NCBI GenBank assembly: GCA_037975125.1
Contig: CM075857.1
Coordinates: forward strand, 48,029,172-48,093,171
Length of the DNA: 64,000 nucleotides
Direction of reading: 5' to 3'
From: Latrodectus hesperus
Taxonomy: Eukaryota; Arthropoda; Arachnida; Araneae; Theridiidae
Under the pieces are notes generated by a model. The model ran no database searches, had not been told where the DNA came from, and saw only the letters and a list, made by a program, of their open reading frames with translations. Every line of letters begins with the position of its first letter. Position 1 is the first letter of the stretch. This document shows, one piece after another, positions 11,501 to 25,197 of this stretch. The position numbers and the translations under genes are program-made.

Positions 11501-12758
11501 ATAATTCCAGCTTAAAATTTGCTAAGACTCTGAATATACAATATTATTTTAATTTTTGGGAATGTTTAAAAAGTTTTTTCTATTCAATTGATCGCTTTAT
11601 GTATGAAGAGTTAATCTTTATCCATATATATCTTACATTAAATTAAATATATTGTTATTATTAGAATGAGATAATTAATCTGAAATATAATAATTTTGGA
11701 ATATGAAAACTTCAAAAAATTGCATAAGATAAGCATTTTAAACTTTAATTGAAATTATATAATTTTTGAATAGCATTTTTCATTTTTATTTAATTTGTAA
11801 ATAACAAAAGATGATAACACCAAAAATAAAATTTATTTTCCATTTGTGAAAATAAATTTAACACTTTGAAATCCTGACACTTGAAAATTTTATAGGATGA
11901 GTGCATCACAGAAATAGATGAAAGAAATCCCCGGATGGAAAAAATGATAAAATATCTATCATTCTTTCAAATTCAAGCACGCTCTTATTTAAGAAAAAAT
12001 GGAATGCAAAATGAAAAAGCAAAAATAAGAAACTTGTTACATTTGAGTGGTTCCATGGAAGGCTGTTTTTCCTAAAAATATAACATTTTTATTTATATTT
12101 TTCAGTGCAGTTGGTATTTTTAGAAACATTTTATTAAATTTTATAAGATTATACAGTTATATGAAAATTCCAATTTCTTATAACTTTATAACCCTTTAGA
12201 AACAAATATTTTTATGTTATTAATACGTAAATGAAATTTCTTTCTTCTTCCATTTGTAAGATTAACTTCATTAAAGATAAAACAGTAATTTTTCCATTTG
12301 TAAAATTCCGTTTACATTAATTAAAAAATATTTCATTAATTAAGCTGCATAGCGGAATAACAATACCTTGTAAATGAAGATATTTAGAAGTTTTATCGCA
12401 CTTGTTAGCTTCTGTACCTTTTCTAAGAAAATCAAAATTTGTAATTTATTTTGTATTACAATAGAATCAAACATAAATAATGCAAGTTTATAAATGAAAG
12501 CAATTTTTACATTGAACTTTTTATTTACAGAGAACATTTTTTAGCTTTCATTTTTGAAATAAGGTTTTTTATTGTCAATATATCATGCATGATATAATAA
12601 TCATATAATCATGCATAATATAATAATAAATGTTATATATTTTTCTCAAATGTAAATAAATATACCGAAAAGTCAATTTGAATTTTTATTTATTTTAAAG
12701 AAAACTATTATTTTAAAACTGATTGAAGTATGTACGAAATAATTGGAAAGTATCAAAT
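8502..12758. other. AT-rich DNA, no gene seen
   Basis: No reading frame longer than about 65 codons and none that I recognise. It holds the hairpin at 10796-10842, poly(A) and poly(T) runs, and nothing else I can name. Confidence 0.6.
10796..10842. repeat. Perfect 21-bp hairpin
   Basis: Arms 10796-10816 and 10822-10842 are exact reverse complements around the five-base loop ATCCA. The core of the left arm is TTTGAGCAAAATTGA. Confidence 0.9.
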
Positions 12759-12929
12759 GATATGCAGCTTACATATTATATCAACTGATATACAGCTTAC
12801 ATATTATATCAACTGATATACACTTACATATTATATCAATGGATATGCAGCTTACATATTATATCAACTGATATACAGCTTACATGTTATATCACTGATA
12901 TTTGCTTTTTCGATATACAGCTTACATAG
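12759..12929. repeat. 28-bp minisatellite, about six units
   Basis: Units start with GATAT(A/G)CAGCTTACAT and end in TATATCAACT. Units at 12759, 12787, 12815, 12842 and 12870 are 27-28 bp with few changes; a broken unit at 12897 and a partial one at 12912 follow. The units are directly adjacent with no spacers, so it is a tandem repeat and not a CRISPR array. Confidence 0.9.
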
Positions 12930-13072
12930 TCTGAAGAAATTTTTAATTAAAAGTAATTTGAATTATAATTGGATTGGATTAAGTATTAAACTTTACTATT
13001 TGTTCTGGTCAATTTAATATAATTGTAACCAAGCTCATATATTTATTTTTACAATAAAATATATAAAATAAA

Positions 13073-13073
<1 letters not shown>

Positions 13074-13159
<86 letters not shown>
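13074..13159. repeat. (TA)n microsatellite
   Basis: An uninterrupted TA run of about 86 bases. Confidence 0.95.
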
Positions 13160-13162
<3 letters not shown>

Positions 13163-16100
13163 TAAAAATCTAAGTTAACAAACTGAAATAAATGACACAT
13201 AGTGAAACAATTTCGTGTTATTTTTTTATTTCGCTGAAAAGGAAAAGGATTTATTTGTTCACTTAAGAGATGATTCTCGATTAAATATTTAATAATTACT
13301 TTCCTTAACAGATAACCTTAAATGATACTTAAGACTTTAACGATAGATATATTCAAACTTAAAATTTGATATGATGTTTAAGAGAAGGGGATTATTTTCA
13401 AGTAATATAAAAATCATAAGATTTTTCAATATATTTCTCTATAATTAATTACAGAATAGGTTTGCAAATAGTAAAAATCAAATGTAACCAAAAATCAAAA
13501 ACAATTAAAAATATTTTTGGTAATATGTTTGTTTAACTGCTTGCAGGGTAGGTATAATATTGTTTTCTAATATAGACATACACAAGTCTTAAAAACTGTT
13601 TTTACATAAAATGTTTAAAATCTTCAAGTAAGTATGTAACGGAATACAGTGCATTGAATTTATAACAGATTGTAATATTATTCTCAATAAGCAAACAATC
13701 ACAACTTACTGAGTATTTATAATTTTTGGTAATAAAATACATAAAATATATATTGGTGATAGAAATTGGAGAGTATTAATAACAGATATCCATATTTTCT
13801 TTTTATAAAAAGTCTTAAATCGTCTAACATGACTTACAATTTAAATATCTGAATGAAATGGAATTTTTATTTAAAAGAATAACCATATGTGTCATTATTA
13901 TTTTTAGAGACGTAAAAATAATTAATTACATTGAAAAATATTGGAAACAGGGAAGATTTAAACTTTTTTTTAAAAAAAATTAAATATTATTTTTGACAGA
14001 ATTGTTTTGAACTTGCTTTTACGTAAAATTTTTATTAATAACAGTCTAAAATATATTAGTAGTTTTATTTATGTGTAGTTTTCAATTAGTAGTTTTCACA
14101 GTGAAATTAATTTAAATTTTGTAATTCAAATGAATTAATTTTAAACTTTTTATAAGTGATTAACCATACTTTTCAAATAAATAATGTATTGTATAGGGTA
14201 ACGAGTGGTACATCATCTCAAGAAGATAACATAATATACCAGTAATATTACCTATATAGTAACAAAGGGGTTTAAAAGATTAATAGCAATCAAGTTGTAT
14301 TGGATTAAATTAGCATACATTTATTTCCTTAATGTAAATAAACAAGAAAATCTTAAATTATTTGGCAATATTTTCTTTTTATTTTATTTATTTTTTATAA
14401 AATAAAAAGTTCTAAAATAAAAAATTGTTTTTTTAAACAATGAAGTCGGTATATTGTTTAAAAAACATTTTAGAAATTTGTTTATTTCTTATTAATTTAA
14501 TAATAATTTAATAAATTTAATTTAAGGATTCATGAAAGATTTTAAACAAATATTTGAATAGATGTTTAAACAAATATTTTTGAAAAAAACTGGACTTAAA
14601 TTATTCATATGAGATTTAAACTCCTTTAACTTACTAAAAACTATTTATAGAAAATTTTTTTATTCCAATAAATTGTCATTATAGTACCAATTTTTTTCTG
14701 TTATCATAGTTTATTTTACGATTTATTGAAATCTATGATGATTTACAAATTGTAACAGAAGAAAAAGGATGAACTACACCAATGTACAGATAAAATTGCG
14801 CTCACAAAATAGATATAATGATGCAAATAATAAATTTTCAGTTTCTTGATATATTTCAGTTATTATTATTTTAGTTTTAATTTACTGAGTAACTTGGAAA
14901 ACCTAATCTTAAATATTGTGTAAAAAATCATTTTACTTGGCAAAATGTAGTGAAAAATGTTAACAAAACTTTCATTGTTATTAATGTAGAGAAAATAAGC
15001 GTTGTAAATGTCAGGGATAAATATATCATATTACATGTAATAAAAATTTTAACTAAAAAATAAACAGTTGTTCTTTGCTTACTCAGACAATAGGATTAAA
15101 AAAAAGTCATACATTTATTTAACGTTATATATCATTAAGATATATTATTTTAACTAAAAATGATAAACTCTATAATATGCGAGTAGAATATATTTAAAAA
15201 ATTGATAATTTGTGAATTGAACTAGAACTTACAATATTAATTAACATTTAAATATACAAACTACATTTAAATATCTTGTTATTCTTAAATAGAAAAGGCA
15301 AATTTATTTACTTTAAGTAAATAAAAAATTCTCAATATTAAATTCATTTACTATGTTGCAATAAATAATTTTTTATAGTGACACTTTTGTATTCTTCATA
15401 CATTCGTATACATTTAACTTACCAAATAAAGGATTAGTATTCACTAAGGTTTTTAAATAAAAGTAGAGAAAGAGAGAGTAATTTATAAAGCAGAAACGTT
15501 TAATCTACGCCCATAAAACTTTATTTGAAACCTTTTAAAATTGAGTTTATAATTGATCTTGTTTTAAAACTATTCTGAAATAAAGCTAAATAAAGTTTAA
15601 ATTATTATATTGTTACTAATTAATCTGCATCCATAAACTAGCCATCTTTTAAAATAAAACTATATCCTTTTGTGAATAAAATGTAGAAAACAATCCTAAT
15701 TTTAAGCAGAAAAATTTAGCTTAGTTTAGGAAATTATTATTTCTTTAAAATATAATATTAAATTAATTGAACGAATTTTTCAATACAATGTATGTGCTTT
15801 TTTGCTAATATACATTATTATTTCTTAATTAAACATCATTTTTTTGGAATCGTTTTAAAATTTCCCTCATAATAAGGAGTGGCATTCTCGATTAGTATAA
15901 CTGGCTTAGTGAAAATATCTTAAATAGAATAATTCAAATTCCCATTGTAAGATTTAAAAGAAAACTGAAATAATAACTCATTTTCATGGTATTTGAAGAA
16001 AATTAAATACGCGTTTACAAAATATCTCGCATTTCATAGTACTTTAGTACCAAGTAAATTTACTTTAAGAGAAAAATATAAAAACTCGATCTGCCTTGAA

Positions 16101-16164
16101 TTTAAAATATACCTATTAGTTAAACAATGAATAAATGAATAAAATATAACACCACCTTTAACAC
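13160..16164. other. AT-rich DNA, no gene seen
   Basis: No recognisable coding sequence, RNA gene or repeat family on either strand. Confidence 0.6.
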
Positions 16165-16199
16165 GGACACACACACATTTAACCATACACATGCACACG

Positions 16200-16234
<35 letters not shown>
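16165..16234. repeat. Degenerate (AC)n followed by (AT)n
   Basis: An interrupted CA-rich stretch (16165-16200) leads into a clean AT run at 16202-16234. Confidence 0.85.
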
Positions 16235-16237
<3 letters not shown>

Positions 16238-17694
16238 GGTATAATATCTATTCTATAATTTAACATTGCAGATATTTTTCTATAAGCCTCAAGAAGAAAG
16301 TAGGGCATTGAGTAATATTTTGAGCAATTATTTATTTAAATTATACAAACAGAGTTGATATGTCATTGCGAATATCAATAAAAGTAAAATTTAAAAATTC
16401 GTATCGAAAAAATATTTTACTGATCAAAAGTTTGCAAATAAAAAGGTAGTCCTAAAGCTTTTGTTTTGCAGGGTGTAATATCAATGCAGAAAGATACAAG
16501 AGAAGTATCGCTGACGATTAGTTTCTATTGAAATAGTAGGCTTAGTTTCCCATGAGCAAAACATATGGAAATTTAAATAAACAAATTATGTTTTACTTTT
16601 ATTAAAACTTTTAACATAGTTGATTTTGTCAATAGTAACATTCAGTGGCAAATTTAAATAATATGCAACATTCTGACATTCAAACTGATAGTTAAAATAT
16701 AAGTATTTTAGCAGCCCATATCAATATTAATGAAAATCAGGTCAATTATAAAAATATAGTTCCATTTAAGATCTTTTTATGAAGAGTCATGATCATTATA
16801 AAACATGACTAAAATTTCCTTGTTAAACTGCAGTAAAATAAGAATACCGATAGTAATTTAAAACTAATTCAACATATTATAAGATTATCGGAAAAACAAA
16901 CTGAAGAACATTTACTTGTGAAATACATATTAAATTTTCTTATAAAATAGAAAACTTTTAAACTTATAATTCAGATTACGTAAAAAAGCTCAAAAATCTG
17001 CATTTAACAATGAGCAAGCAATATATAAATATATATTCATATATTTATTATTTATTTATTAATGTATATAAAATTATTTATAAAATAAGAAACATGTTCT
17101 TGATAACATTCTTTAATTTAATTATGGTAAGAAAAAGGAAATGAAGAGCAACATTTTTATGCTTTAAAAACGTATAGAAATTCCACATAAAAAATCTGTC
17201 TACACAGTAAAAAATATAGTATTTGTAATTATATCTTTGATTTATTATAATGTATTTAAAAATATATACTGTGAGAAATAAATTAAGCAACCAGTGATAT
17301 CAGACATATCATCAATTGTCTTATTTGATTTAGTAGGCTTTCTGAGAAAACCATTTATAATTGCAAATTTTGTATGTATTTAAGTAAAGCATTGTGGCTG
17401 AAGTGTATAGTTTATACAATTATCTCTATAATATTATTACTCTATTTACACAATTATTTTAAATTTTGGAAATAAAAATTTGCAAAAGTAAAATAATGGC
17501 ATACTACAATCTGAAGAAAAGTTTTTATATAAATTAATATTTTGTAATAATTTATTGGGATCTACTTGCTTACTACTTTGAAAAACTCTTGGAACATTTT
17601 CATAAATGAAAAGTAAATTGATTATTTTATATTATAACTATATATATTATAGTTTCTGTTTTATTAATGAATATATGTGCATAAATAAAGCTGT
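16235..17694. other. AT-rich DNA, no gene seen
   Basis: No recognisable gene. A splice-acceptor-like TTTTGTTTTGCAG ends at about 16470 and is followed by a short open frame; I do not regard it as an exon. Confidence 0.55.
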
Positions 17695-17911
<217 letters not shown>

Positions 17912-19464
17912 ATGAGAAAAAATGTAATTTCATTCAACAAATTTATTGATAAAACATTTTCTAACTATAAATGTTTCATATAGACAAATGGATATCATTA
18001 TTATTTAAGAGATTTTGCTCTAACTCTTATACGAACTCTGCAATTTTTAACTTTCTGTGTGTTATTATCTTTTTTATAAAATATTCCGGTATTTTCTTAA
18101 AGATAATTTTTATCCTATTACACTTCTTTGAAATTTCTATTATATGTATATTTCAAGTTTAATGAAATTATATGAATCTCCGCTCTTCTTTAGGTCTTGA
18201 TACAGTCACTTGAATCTAATAGACCGATAAAAGGAAATTAGATTTTTTACTTATTCCTGTTCAGAAAGAAAATTGAAAATAAATTCAAGCCAAAAAGTCA
18301 GTAAAAGAGAAAATAGACAAGGATATTATTTCTTCAAATTCAGTTACATTTTTATTTTTGAGCAAATTCGTAATTGAAAAGTATTAGAATAGTATTAAAT
18401 TTGCTGCAAATCTATTATAGAAAATAATAACTTGGAATCTATTATTCAGTTTAAGCGTTTATAGTGTACGGTTTTGAAACTTTTATAAAATGTAATGCTT
18501 TGAATTTAATATTTAACTAAAAATCAATTTACGAAATAGATAAAAAAATCTTAGTAAAACAAGGATTCAAGTTAATTGAAAAATCTTGCTATAAAATAAA
18601 AATAAAATGTACAACGCATTTTATATTGATTAATTTTTGCATTCTTAATATTCAAAACTTTTAACTGAAATGTGAATTAATTATGCACAAAATGAATTAA
18701 ATAATACTTGTTTTCATCTTTTTTAATGAATTCAATTTTCAAAGATGAAAATATTTTCCATATTTGCGAGCTTATAATGCAAAGTATTACTATTTTCTTG
18801 ATTTTTTGAATTGATTGGAATAAATATGTTAAAGGTTTAATTTGCCAAATTGTAAAAAATACATACTCTTGTTTCATTGGAAACATTTTAGTTTATATAT
18901 AATACTACTTTCCTTTTGTAAAGACTATATACTCCGAACACATCAAAAAGATAGCCACACGCATAGTCATCTTCAGCTCACCCCATGAATACGACACTAC
19001 TCGAACAACCAACTTGTTTCATTAAAGAAAAGAACCTATCTTGTAATATTGAGCTTAAATTTTAAAAAAAGTTTATTGGTTGATGATTATAACTTTTTTA
19101 ATAAGATATATAAGATTTTACTTTAGTGAAATAATTCAAATGAATAGTTAGATTTTTTATAACACTGAGACATTATTTCTAAATTAGGAATGAACTATTC
19201 AAAAACAAGCTGTAGTTTTAAGAATTATCAATTCTGAATGAGAGATCCAAAAGTGTGTGTTATCTTTCCCAAACTCGCATACAGAGTGATCATAATGATG
19301 CCTTTCATATTTAATTTGCATCATTATAAATTCTAAATGAGACTGTTTAACAAAAAAAGTACCAAAAATCTAAGACCTGCAATTTATAGTGATATCCTTG
19401 TGAATTACTTGTTTTCAGAATAAAATATATCGACATCTTTATAATCATTATCAAGTATCTTACG
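17912..19464. other. AT-rich DNA, no gene seen
   Basis: No recognisable gene. Base composition becomes less AT-rich near 18920-19020 but I could not assign that stretch. Confidence 0.55.
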
Positions 19465-19589
19465 TTCAAAATTTGGAATCGCAAGCGGAAAGCCTAACCC
19501 TGAAGTGAGTGTCCGCTGCGTGAGAAAATCCAACGTTTTGAGATCACACGGACCACCGGTCGGGCCGAAGTAAAAAAAAAAAAAAAAAA
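19465..19589 (+). mobile_element. Retroposon-like block with an 18-base A tail
   Basis: A block clearly richer in G and C than its surroundings (AGCGGAAAGCC ... CGGTCGGGCCGAAG) ends in 18 A residues at 19572-19589, as a reverse-transcribed retroposon would. The opposite strand also contains sequences that could be worn tRNA-type promoter boxes, so the orientation is uncertain. No clean target-site duplication is seen. Confidence 0.35.
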
Positions 19590-20520
19590 TTCAGCGGTAG
19601 CCTCTAGTTCAGAAAAGTTAATAGCCATTAACCTTCACAAAGACATACGGTTCAGTACAGGAACAAACCAGACAAACCACTCCACCAACCCAGTTTGGAT
19701 GCATCACTTCTCGTTTGTTACTTAAAAACAAAATTACAAGCTCATGCTGGGCTCCCTTGCAGAGAATGTCACCATTACAATTGCAGGTTGGAGTCTTGTG
19801 CCCTCTAGGGGGATTCTGTTGGAAAGTGAGTCACATTCACGTGCAGCTAGAGGGAAGCCTGCAATACCTCTCACACCCACCCGAGGTGTCTTGTAACTTT
19901 ACTGCAAGGTTTACATTGGGCAATATTTTAGAAATTTGGTAACATTTATCAACAATCTCGAAATTTAGAGTCTATAGTATTAATAACAGCTGAGTTACCA
20001 TGCTCTCATAAGCATGTTCCAAAATCTTCCTGGGAGGAATGTTTAAGGAATTATAGAAGAGTGTAAATATTTGCCAAAGCCAAGTAGTGAGCTGAAAAAC
20101 AGTTGAAAAATGAGCCAGTGGTCAAATGTTGGAAAAGTCACCACGTTTAGTCTTTGTTTTACAGAGATGTGTAGTTTTTATCCTGTGTAAAAAGTTTCAT
20201 GCTGAAGTAATTGTAGTTAATGTGCCTCAGAGTATTGTGAATAAAATGCGCGTTTAAAAGAAAACTAATCTTCTTTATTTATGGAAAAGAAAGCTAAAGA
20301 ATAAGCAGAGAAGAAATGGAAGTACAGGCCAATATAAATGAAAATAAACCAAAAACAATTCAAGTATCATGTTTTGAATGAAATTGTAGTCAGACAAGTA
20401 TCGACTTTGGAAGCCTTCGGATAATCAAGTGAAGCTTTGAATAAAAGCATCGCAGTTATGAAAGAAGGACCCGAGAAAAATGAAAAAGAGTTCTAGAATG
20501 ATATAATACTCCTCGAAGAA
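19590..20520 (+). other. Possible 5' region of a decayed LTR retroelement
   Basis: This stretch lies directly upstream of a gag-like relic and is less AT-rich than the rest of the window up to about 19940. The sequence AATTTGGTAACATTTATC near 19933 sits where a primer-binding region could follow an LTR, but this is only an inference. I see no second LTR and no protein here. Confidence 0.3.
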
Positions 20521-20990
20521 AGATTACAAGTCTTTATGACAGCCAATGAAAATACCTCAGATGGTATTGCCATGCAGAAAAACGGAAGTGTTTTAAATAC
20601 AACGGAAATAATTCCTTCAAATTCAGTTAATGGTCCGATATTAAAGCCTGCTATTTATGATGGAAAATCATTTTGGAGTGCCAACCAGATAAAATTCGAT
20701 ATGGTTTCGGTATTGAACGAATAAGATAATAATTACAAAATCATAATATTTCCAGAATCTATGAAGAGAAAGTGTAAGTCCTACAAATTTTCCCTAAAAT
20801 AGACAGATAATTAGGCCTCGACTAAAATTCGTTTTGGAGAAAAGCATTTTAAAAATACATGTGTCAACTACAACTGAAAATTAGATAGCAAAAGGAAGAT
20901 GAGCCCCTGGAAGAAATAGCATTATAAACCGAAAGGATGTGATATATTGCATTTCCAGAGTAACCTTCTACCGATCCCTCTGTTTTGGTC
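20521..20990 (+). pseudogene. Retroelement gag-like relic
   Basis: A decayed capsid-type (gag) protein of an LTR retroelement. An open frame at 20536-20724 reads from a serine/asparagine-rich start to PAIYDGKSFWSANQIKFDMV, which resembles the conserved YDGK-x-W segment at the start of the capsid domain in arthropod Gypsy-like elements. Further downstream, in shifted frames, LQIFPKIDR, KIRFGEKHF (near 20830) and EDEPLEEIAL-TERM (near 20898) fit the next blocks of the same domain. Upstream codons (LEERLQVFMT) fit the coiled region before it. Stops and frameshifts after 20724 show that it is dead. No protease, reverse transcriptase or integrase follows. Confidence 0.55.
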
Positions 20991-23900
20991 CTACAATAGT
21001 TCGTAAACGCCTATAAGGATTTTGAATTGACCTGGAGATTCAAAAAAATGTTTGTTTTGTAAATTATAGTTAGAATAGTAATCGAGAATTCTTGGGCATG
21101 GAAGATTCTGTTGGCGGAAAAGGCCATTTTTATCTTAATGGACTGATGAATATTCATATTTGCTTAATCTAAGTAATTGAAAACTACCCGTGGTGCAAAT
21201 CAAATCCCTGCAAGGTACAAAAGTGAACATATGCTGGATATTCACTGCTTCATTCATTCTCAGACCAGTCATTTTTTAGGCAAGTGACCACCTCAAGCAC
21301 TCAGTACCTGTTTTGTAAATAAAGTGCAGTAACATGACATGCTAATGGCAAGTCATTCCTATTTTTCAGCAGCAATGCTGCTCTCAAGAAACAATATTCA
21401 TGGAAGATGTGGATCCCAATATAACATTAAAACATAAATAACTGACATAAAATCAATTGAATCCCCATCTAACATAAAAACAATTGCTTGGACCAAAATT
21501 CACGAACGTTTTAGTGATCAGTTATTACTTCCCAATATTTAGGTCGATCTGAGATTTTTGAAAGACAGTATTTACCAAGAACCTTTGACAACTGTGCCCT
21601 ATTTGAAAAATAGTATTCTCTGCCTTATTCATCGCCTTTATATTGGCTCTGTGGTCAGGAGTAGAAAAAATGATTTTCCACATAGAGAGTATTGTCGAGC
21701 AAGGTGGATATATTGTGTACAACTTTTAGAGCAATAATTGGATACTAGTAATGTCATTTAAAAATGCGTTTTTCTATTTAATAAAGTACTTGCGCAATAT
21801 AGTAATTGTGTATTTTCCTTATTGATTTTTCCTTTTGTGTTAAAGTACAAGTCATCTACTATATATGGTGATCTCAAATTGTCCATTCTTCACACGACAA
21901 CTAACAGTGTCATCTAGTGGTGATAATTTGAACTACTTTTTTAATTCAGAAATCTTGAATGCTTTTTTGGAAGTGTTTGTTGTCTAAATATTTTTCGGTT
22001 AGAACGACTTCCGGCCATTTGAATAATCGAAGCTTAATTTTGATAAATCTGTATATTATATTATCAATTATTGTGACATATTTATTGCATGATATCTCTA
22101 CTTATGGCAATGTAATTTTATATATATTTCCGAAATTTCTTGAACCTTCTCTTAATTTAAGTGAAAAAAATTGTTTTCCCTTAATTGGTGAATTACATGC
22201 ATTAGATAATTGCAGATTATCTTTAATACCACACATAATCAGTATATGTTTCTAATTACCTCTCTTAACAGTATTTTCTTAAAACTGTACTTTTATTAAT
22301 AACTTTCTAATTCATAAATAGAATATCAAGAATGTTTGAAGAACATTTAGCATATTTTGGTGCCCTTTATTGACGAAATACAAATATCCTGTTTGTAATA
22401 AAATATGTATAGCGCAAACTACAAATTTTTACTTATTATTTCATTTTTAATATTAAATGCTTTTCATCTAATTTAAAAATTTTATTTCTCTAAATAATGT
22501 CTCAATCAAAAATCTATACCCAAAAATTTAGAACATTTTATTCAATAATAAGCAATACGTATTATTTCTTAAAGAAAAGGATACAACTTGACATATTATT
22601 AGGAATCAAATAAACTATTCATATTATTAAATACAACCCAATTCGGTGTCCCCATTTGAAGAAAATCTAGCTGAAAATTAAATAAGTTTTCCAAATAAAA
22701 GCTATAGAATATCAATACTAACAAGAAACTTTTCAATTTTTCGATGAAAACAAATAAAACAAATGATCTTAAGAAGCAAATAACACAGTTAAACATCGCA
22801 ACAGGAAAAGAAAAACTTAACTAAGACACACTAAAAAGAATAAGGTTCAGTTATTTCGAAAAAGAAAAGTCCCTATTTTTCTATATCCGTTCGTTAAATT
22901 TTTAGTCTATAGTCTTTGATTCTTTAGATTTTCTGTAATATTGGATTGTCTTATAATGTATTTTTACATATTTGATTTCACTGCATTTTTATTTGTTGTT
23001 TTACTTATTTAATAAATATATCCTTCTTTTAAAAGTCCTTGTAAATTTTCATCAAAATACTTCTATTTTAATCAATAAATATTTTTTTCTCATCGAAGTT
23101 TTATATTGAACGAAATTACTGTTATGCTTGTTTTAGAGTACATGAAAAAATTTCCTAATTAAGCTTGTTATAGAAAATTGTAGTTCTTGTTATGAATTTT
23201 TCCTTAGGTTAAGTTTATTTTGTATTGTTTCCAATTTAAATATTTTTCTTATTTCAAGCAATGAATAGAATTTTACAAAAAATAATAAGAAATCCCTTAC
23301 AATACTTAATCAACATTGTTTCTTCAGATTTTTTTAAACCAAAACACTTTTTTCTAAATATTTAAGTATATCAATGTGTTTAAATGAATGGCTTGCATTA
23401 ATGATAAATGATAAATTATTTGAAAAAATAATAAATTTTTCTAAATTATACATTTTTTTATTTTAAATTTGCAACTTATTTTAAAAATATTTTAAAGAAT
23501 AATTGTACTGAATCTATTCGGTAAGCGCCAAATGAATAATTTCATTTTATAAAATAAGTACCAAATTTCATTTACTAATTGTTAAATTATGAATTTTATA
23601 TGAAAATCAAAATCTGATTTGAAAACTACTTAAAATTTCGTTTTTGGGATTGTAAAAAAACATTCGGATTTTAATCGAACTCACAAACGTAAAATATAAG
23701 ACAAGTGTTATTATTAAAAGTTAACAGTAAAGGTATTTCATAACTAACAAAATATTAGTCAAATGCATAAATTTTTTCAAACATCTTTGATACTACTTAT
23801 GATTATTTTACTTTACATATTTATTATAATTATTCATTAAGAAATAATAACTTAAAAAATTACAATGTTTTGGAAAAGCTTGAAATACAATATGTAGTTT

Positions 23901-24956
23901 CTGCTAAATTTGTTCCTGAGTTGCAAGCTTTGTGGTTGCTTATGTTAATATATACAAATATTTTAATTACTAGACATTTTATAGATGTTAAAATGGTTTT
24001 ATATTGTCTTTTATACAAAATTTTTTTGTCTGTTTGCCCTTTAAATATATTAATTATCCAATGTTGTATGTGTGTGTTGTTTGTGTTACTGTACAAATTA
24101 AAATAATCCATCTACCATATGTTATAAAAAACTAGGAAGGTGTACAATGAAAGCTCAGAGATTTTTTATATAACATTTTAAACTGCTTGCTTAAGAAATA
24201 TTAATTTTATTTATTATAAAATAATTGTTTCTGTTAGAGAAATTAAGCAATTAAGTGTAACTTAGTTAAAATATAGCTCGTTTTTTAGAATTATTAAAGT
24301 AATACAATGTAAATGGAAATTTATTCATTGGTTATTTTTGTAAACAGGATATTTGAATAATAAAAAAAAATTACAGAATTAAAAATTTCCTTGAGACTTG
24401 GTTTATTTTAAATAGGAAAACATACAAGAGCTAATATAAAAAATGAGCTTTAATTTAGCTATGAGCTGAACAGTTAACTAAAATAGTATAGATAGTATAA
24501 TTTATATAAAATGATTTTTGTACAGGCCATTATATATATAATGCAGATATTAATATACAAAAATACGGTCATAATGTAAATGCAAATCTAAAGAAAAAAG
24601 AAATCAATTTTGTCAAAAATTTCAGTTCAAACACGAAAACCCGAAGCCTTACAATTTGATATATAAATGTGTTCAGTTTACAAAATGTAAAATGAATTAA
24701 CATTATCCGGAAATGATAGTTTGCATCACAAAATCTTAAGCATAGAGTAATTAAAAAACAAATCGAATGTGGCCCATAATGCTAAAAAAATTTCCTTTCT
24801 CACAAATTTATTATATGCTTAAGTCGGAATTCTTCATCAGCGTTTGTTCAATATATAAATGTACTGATAAAGATGAAAGTGCATTGGCGGTAAAAGGGAA
24901 GGGAAGCAATGTTTTTGGAAATCGGATTAAAAGTAAACGTCCTATGTTTTAAAGAA
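20991..24956. other. No gene recognised
   Basis: 20991-21720 is somewhat less AT-rich and may be more of the same dead retroelement, but I could not read any pol domain. From 21730 on it is AT-rich DNA. Open frames at 21959-22255 and 23860-24111 have no features of real proteins. Confidence 0.5.
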
Positions 24957-25197
24957 TTTTTTTTCTAATGCCCTGCTGCCGATAGAAGGATTTGCCCCAT
25001 TCAGCTCTATAATGGGCGAAGTGATGGCATTTTGAACAGTGGGGCACTCAGTGGTTGTGTGATCTTCTCCCCGAAAGTGAAGTAATAAAGAAAGACAAAC
25101 ACAAAAAGAGAAAGAAACAACCATGCCCGAACAGGATTCGAACTCAGGACCAACTGCATTGAAGTTAGGGATCCTAATCTCTCCGCCATTGGTCGGT
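24957..25197 (-). mobile_element. tRNA-derived SINE
   Basis: Read on the minus strand, the element starts CCGACCAATGGCGGAGAG at 25197, has an A-box-like GGCGGAGAGATTAGG and a good B box GAGTTCGAATCCTG (complement of 25132-25145), as in tRNA genes transcribed by RNA polymerase III. The body of about 170 bases follows, and it ends in an A-rich tail (plus-strand T run 24957-24964). The flanks TTTAAAGAA on the left and TTTAAGAAA on the right look like an imperfect target-site duplication. The copy is non-coding and moves only with help from a LINE. Confidence 0.8.

Noticed and set aside
12759..12929. CRISPR array
   Set aside because: Repeat units abut each other with no spacers.
16458..16530. 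Possible host exon after the acceptor-like TTTTGCAG at 16470
   Set aside because: The open stretch is about 19 codons with no donor, no neighbouring exon and no similarity.
21959..22255. 98-codon plus-strand frame
   Set aside because: Hydrophobic AT-driven composition and no recognisable family.
23860..24111. Overlapping frames of 78-83 codons on opposite strands
   Set aside because: Low-complexity content, no motif, no splice or promoter context.
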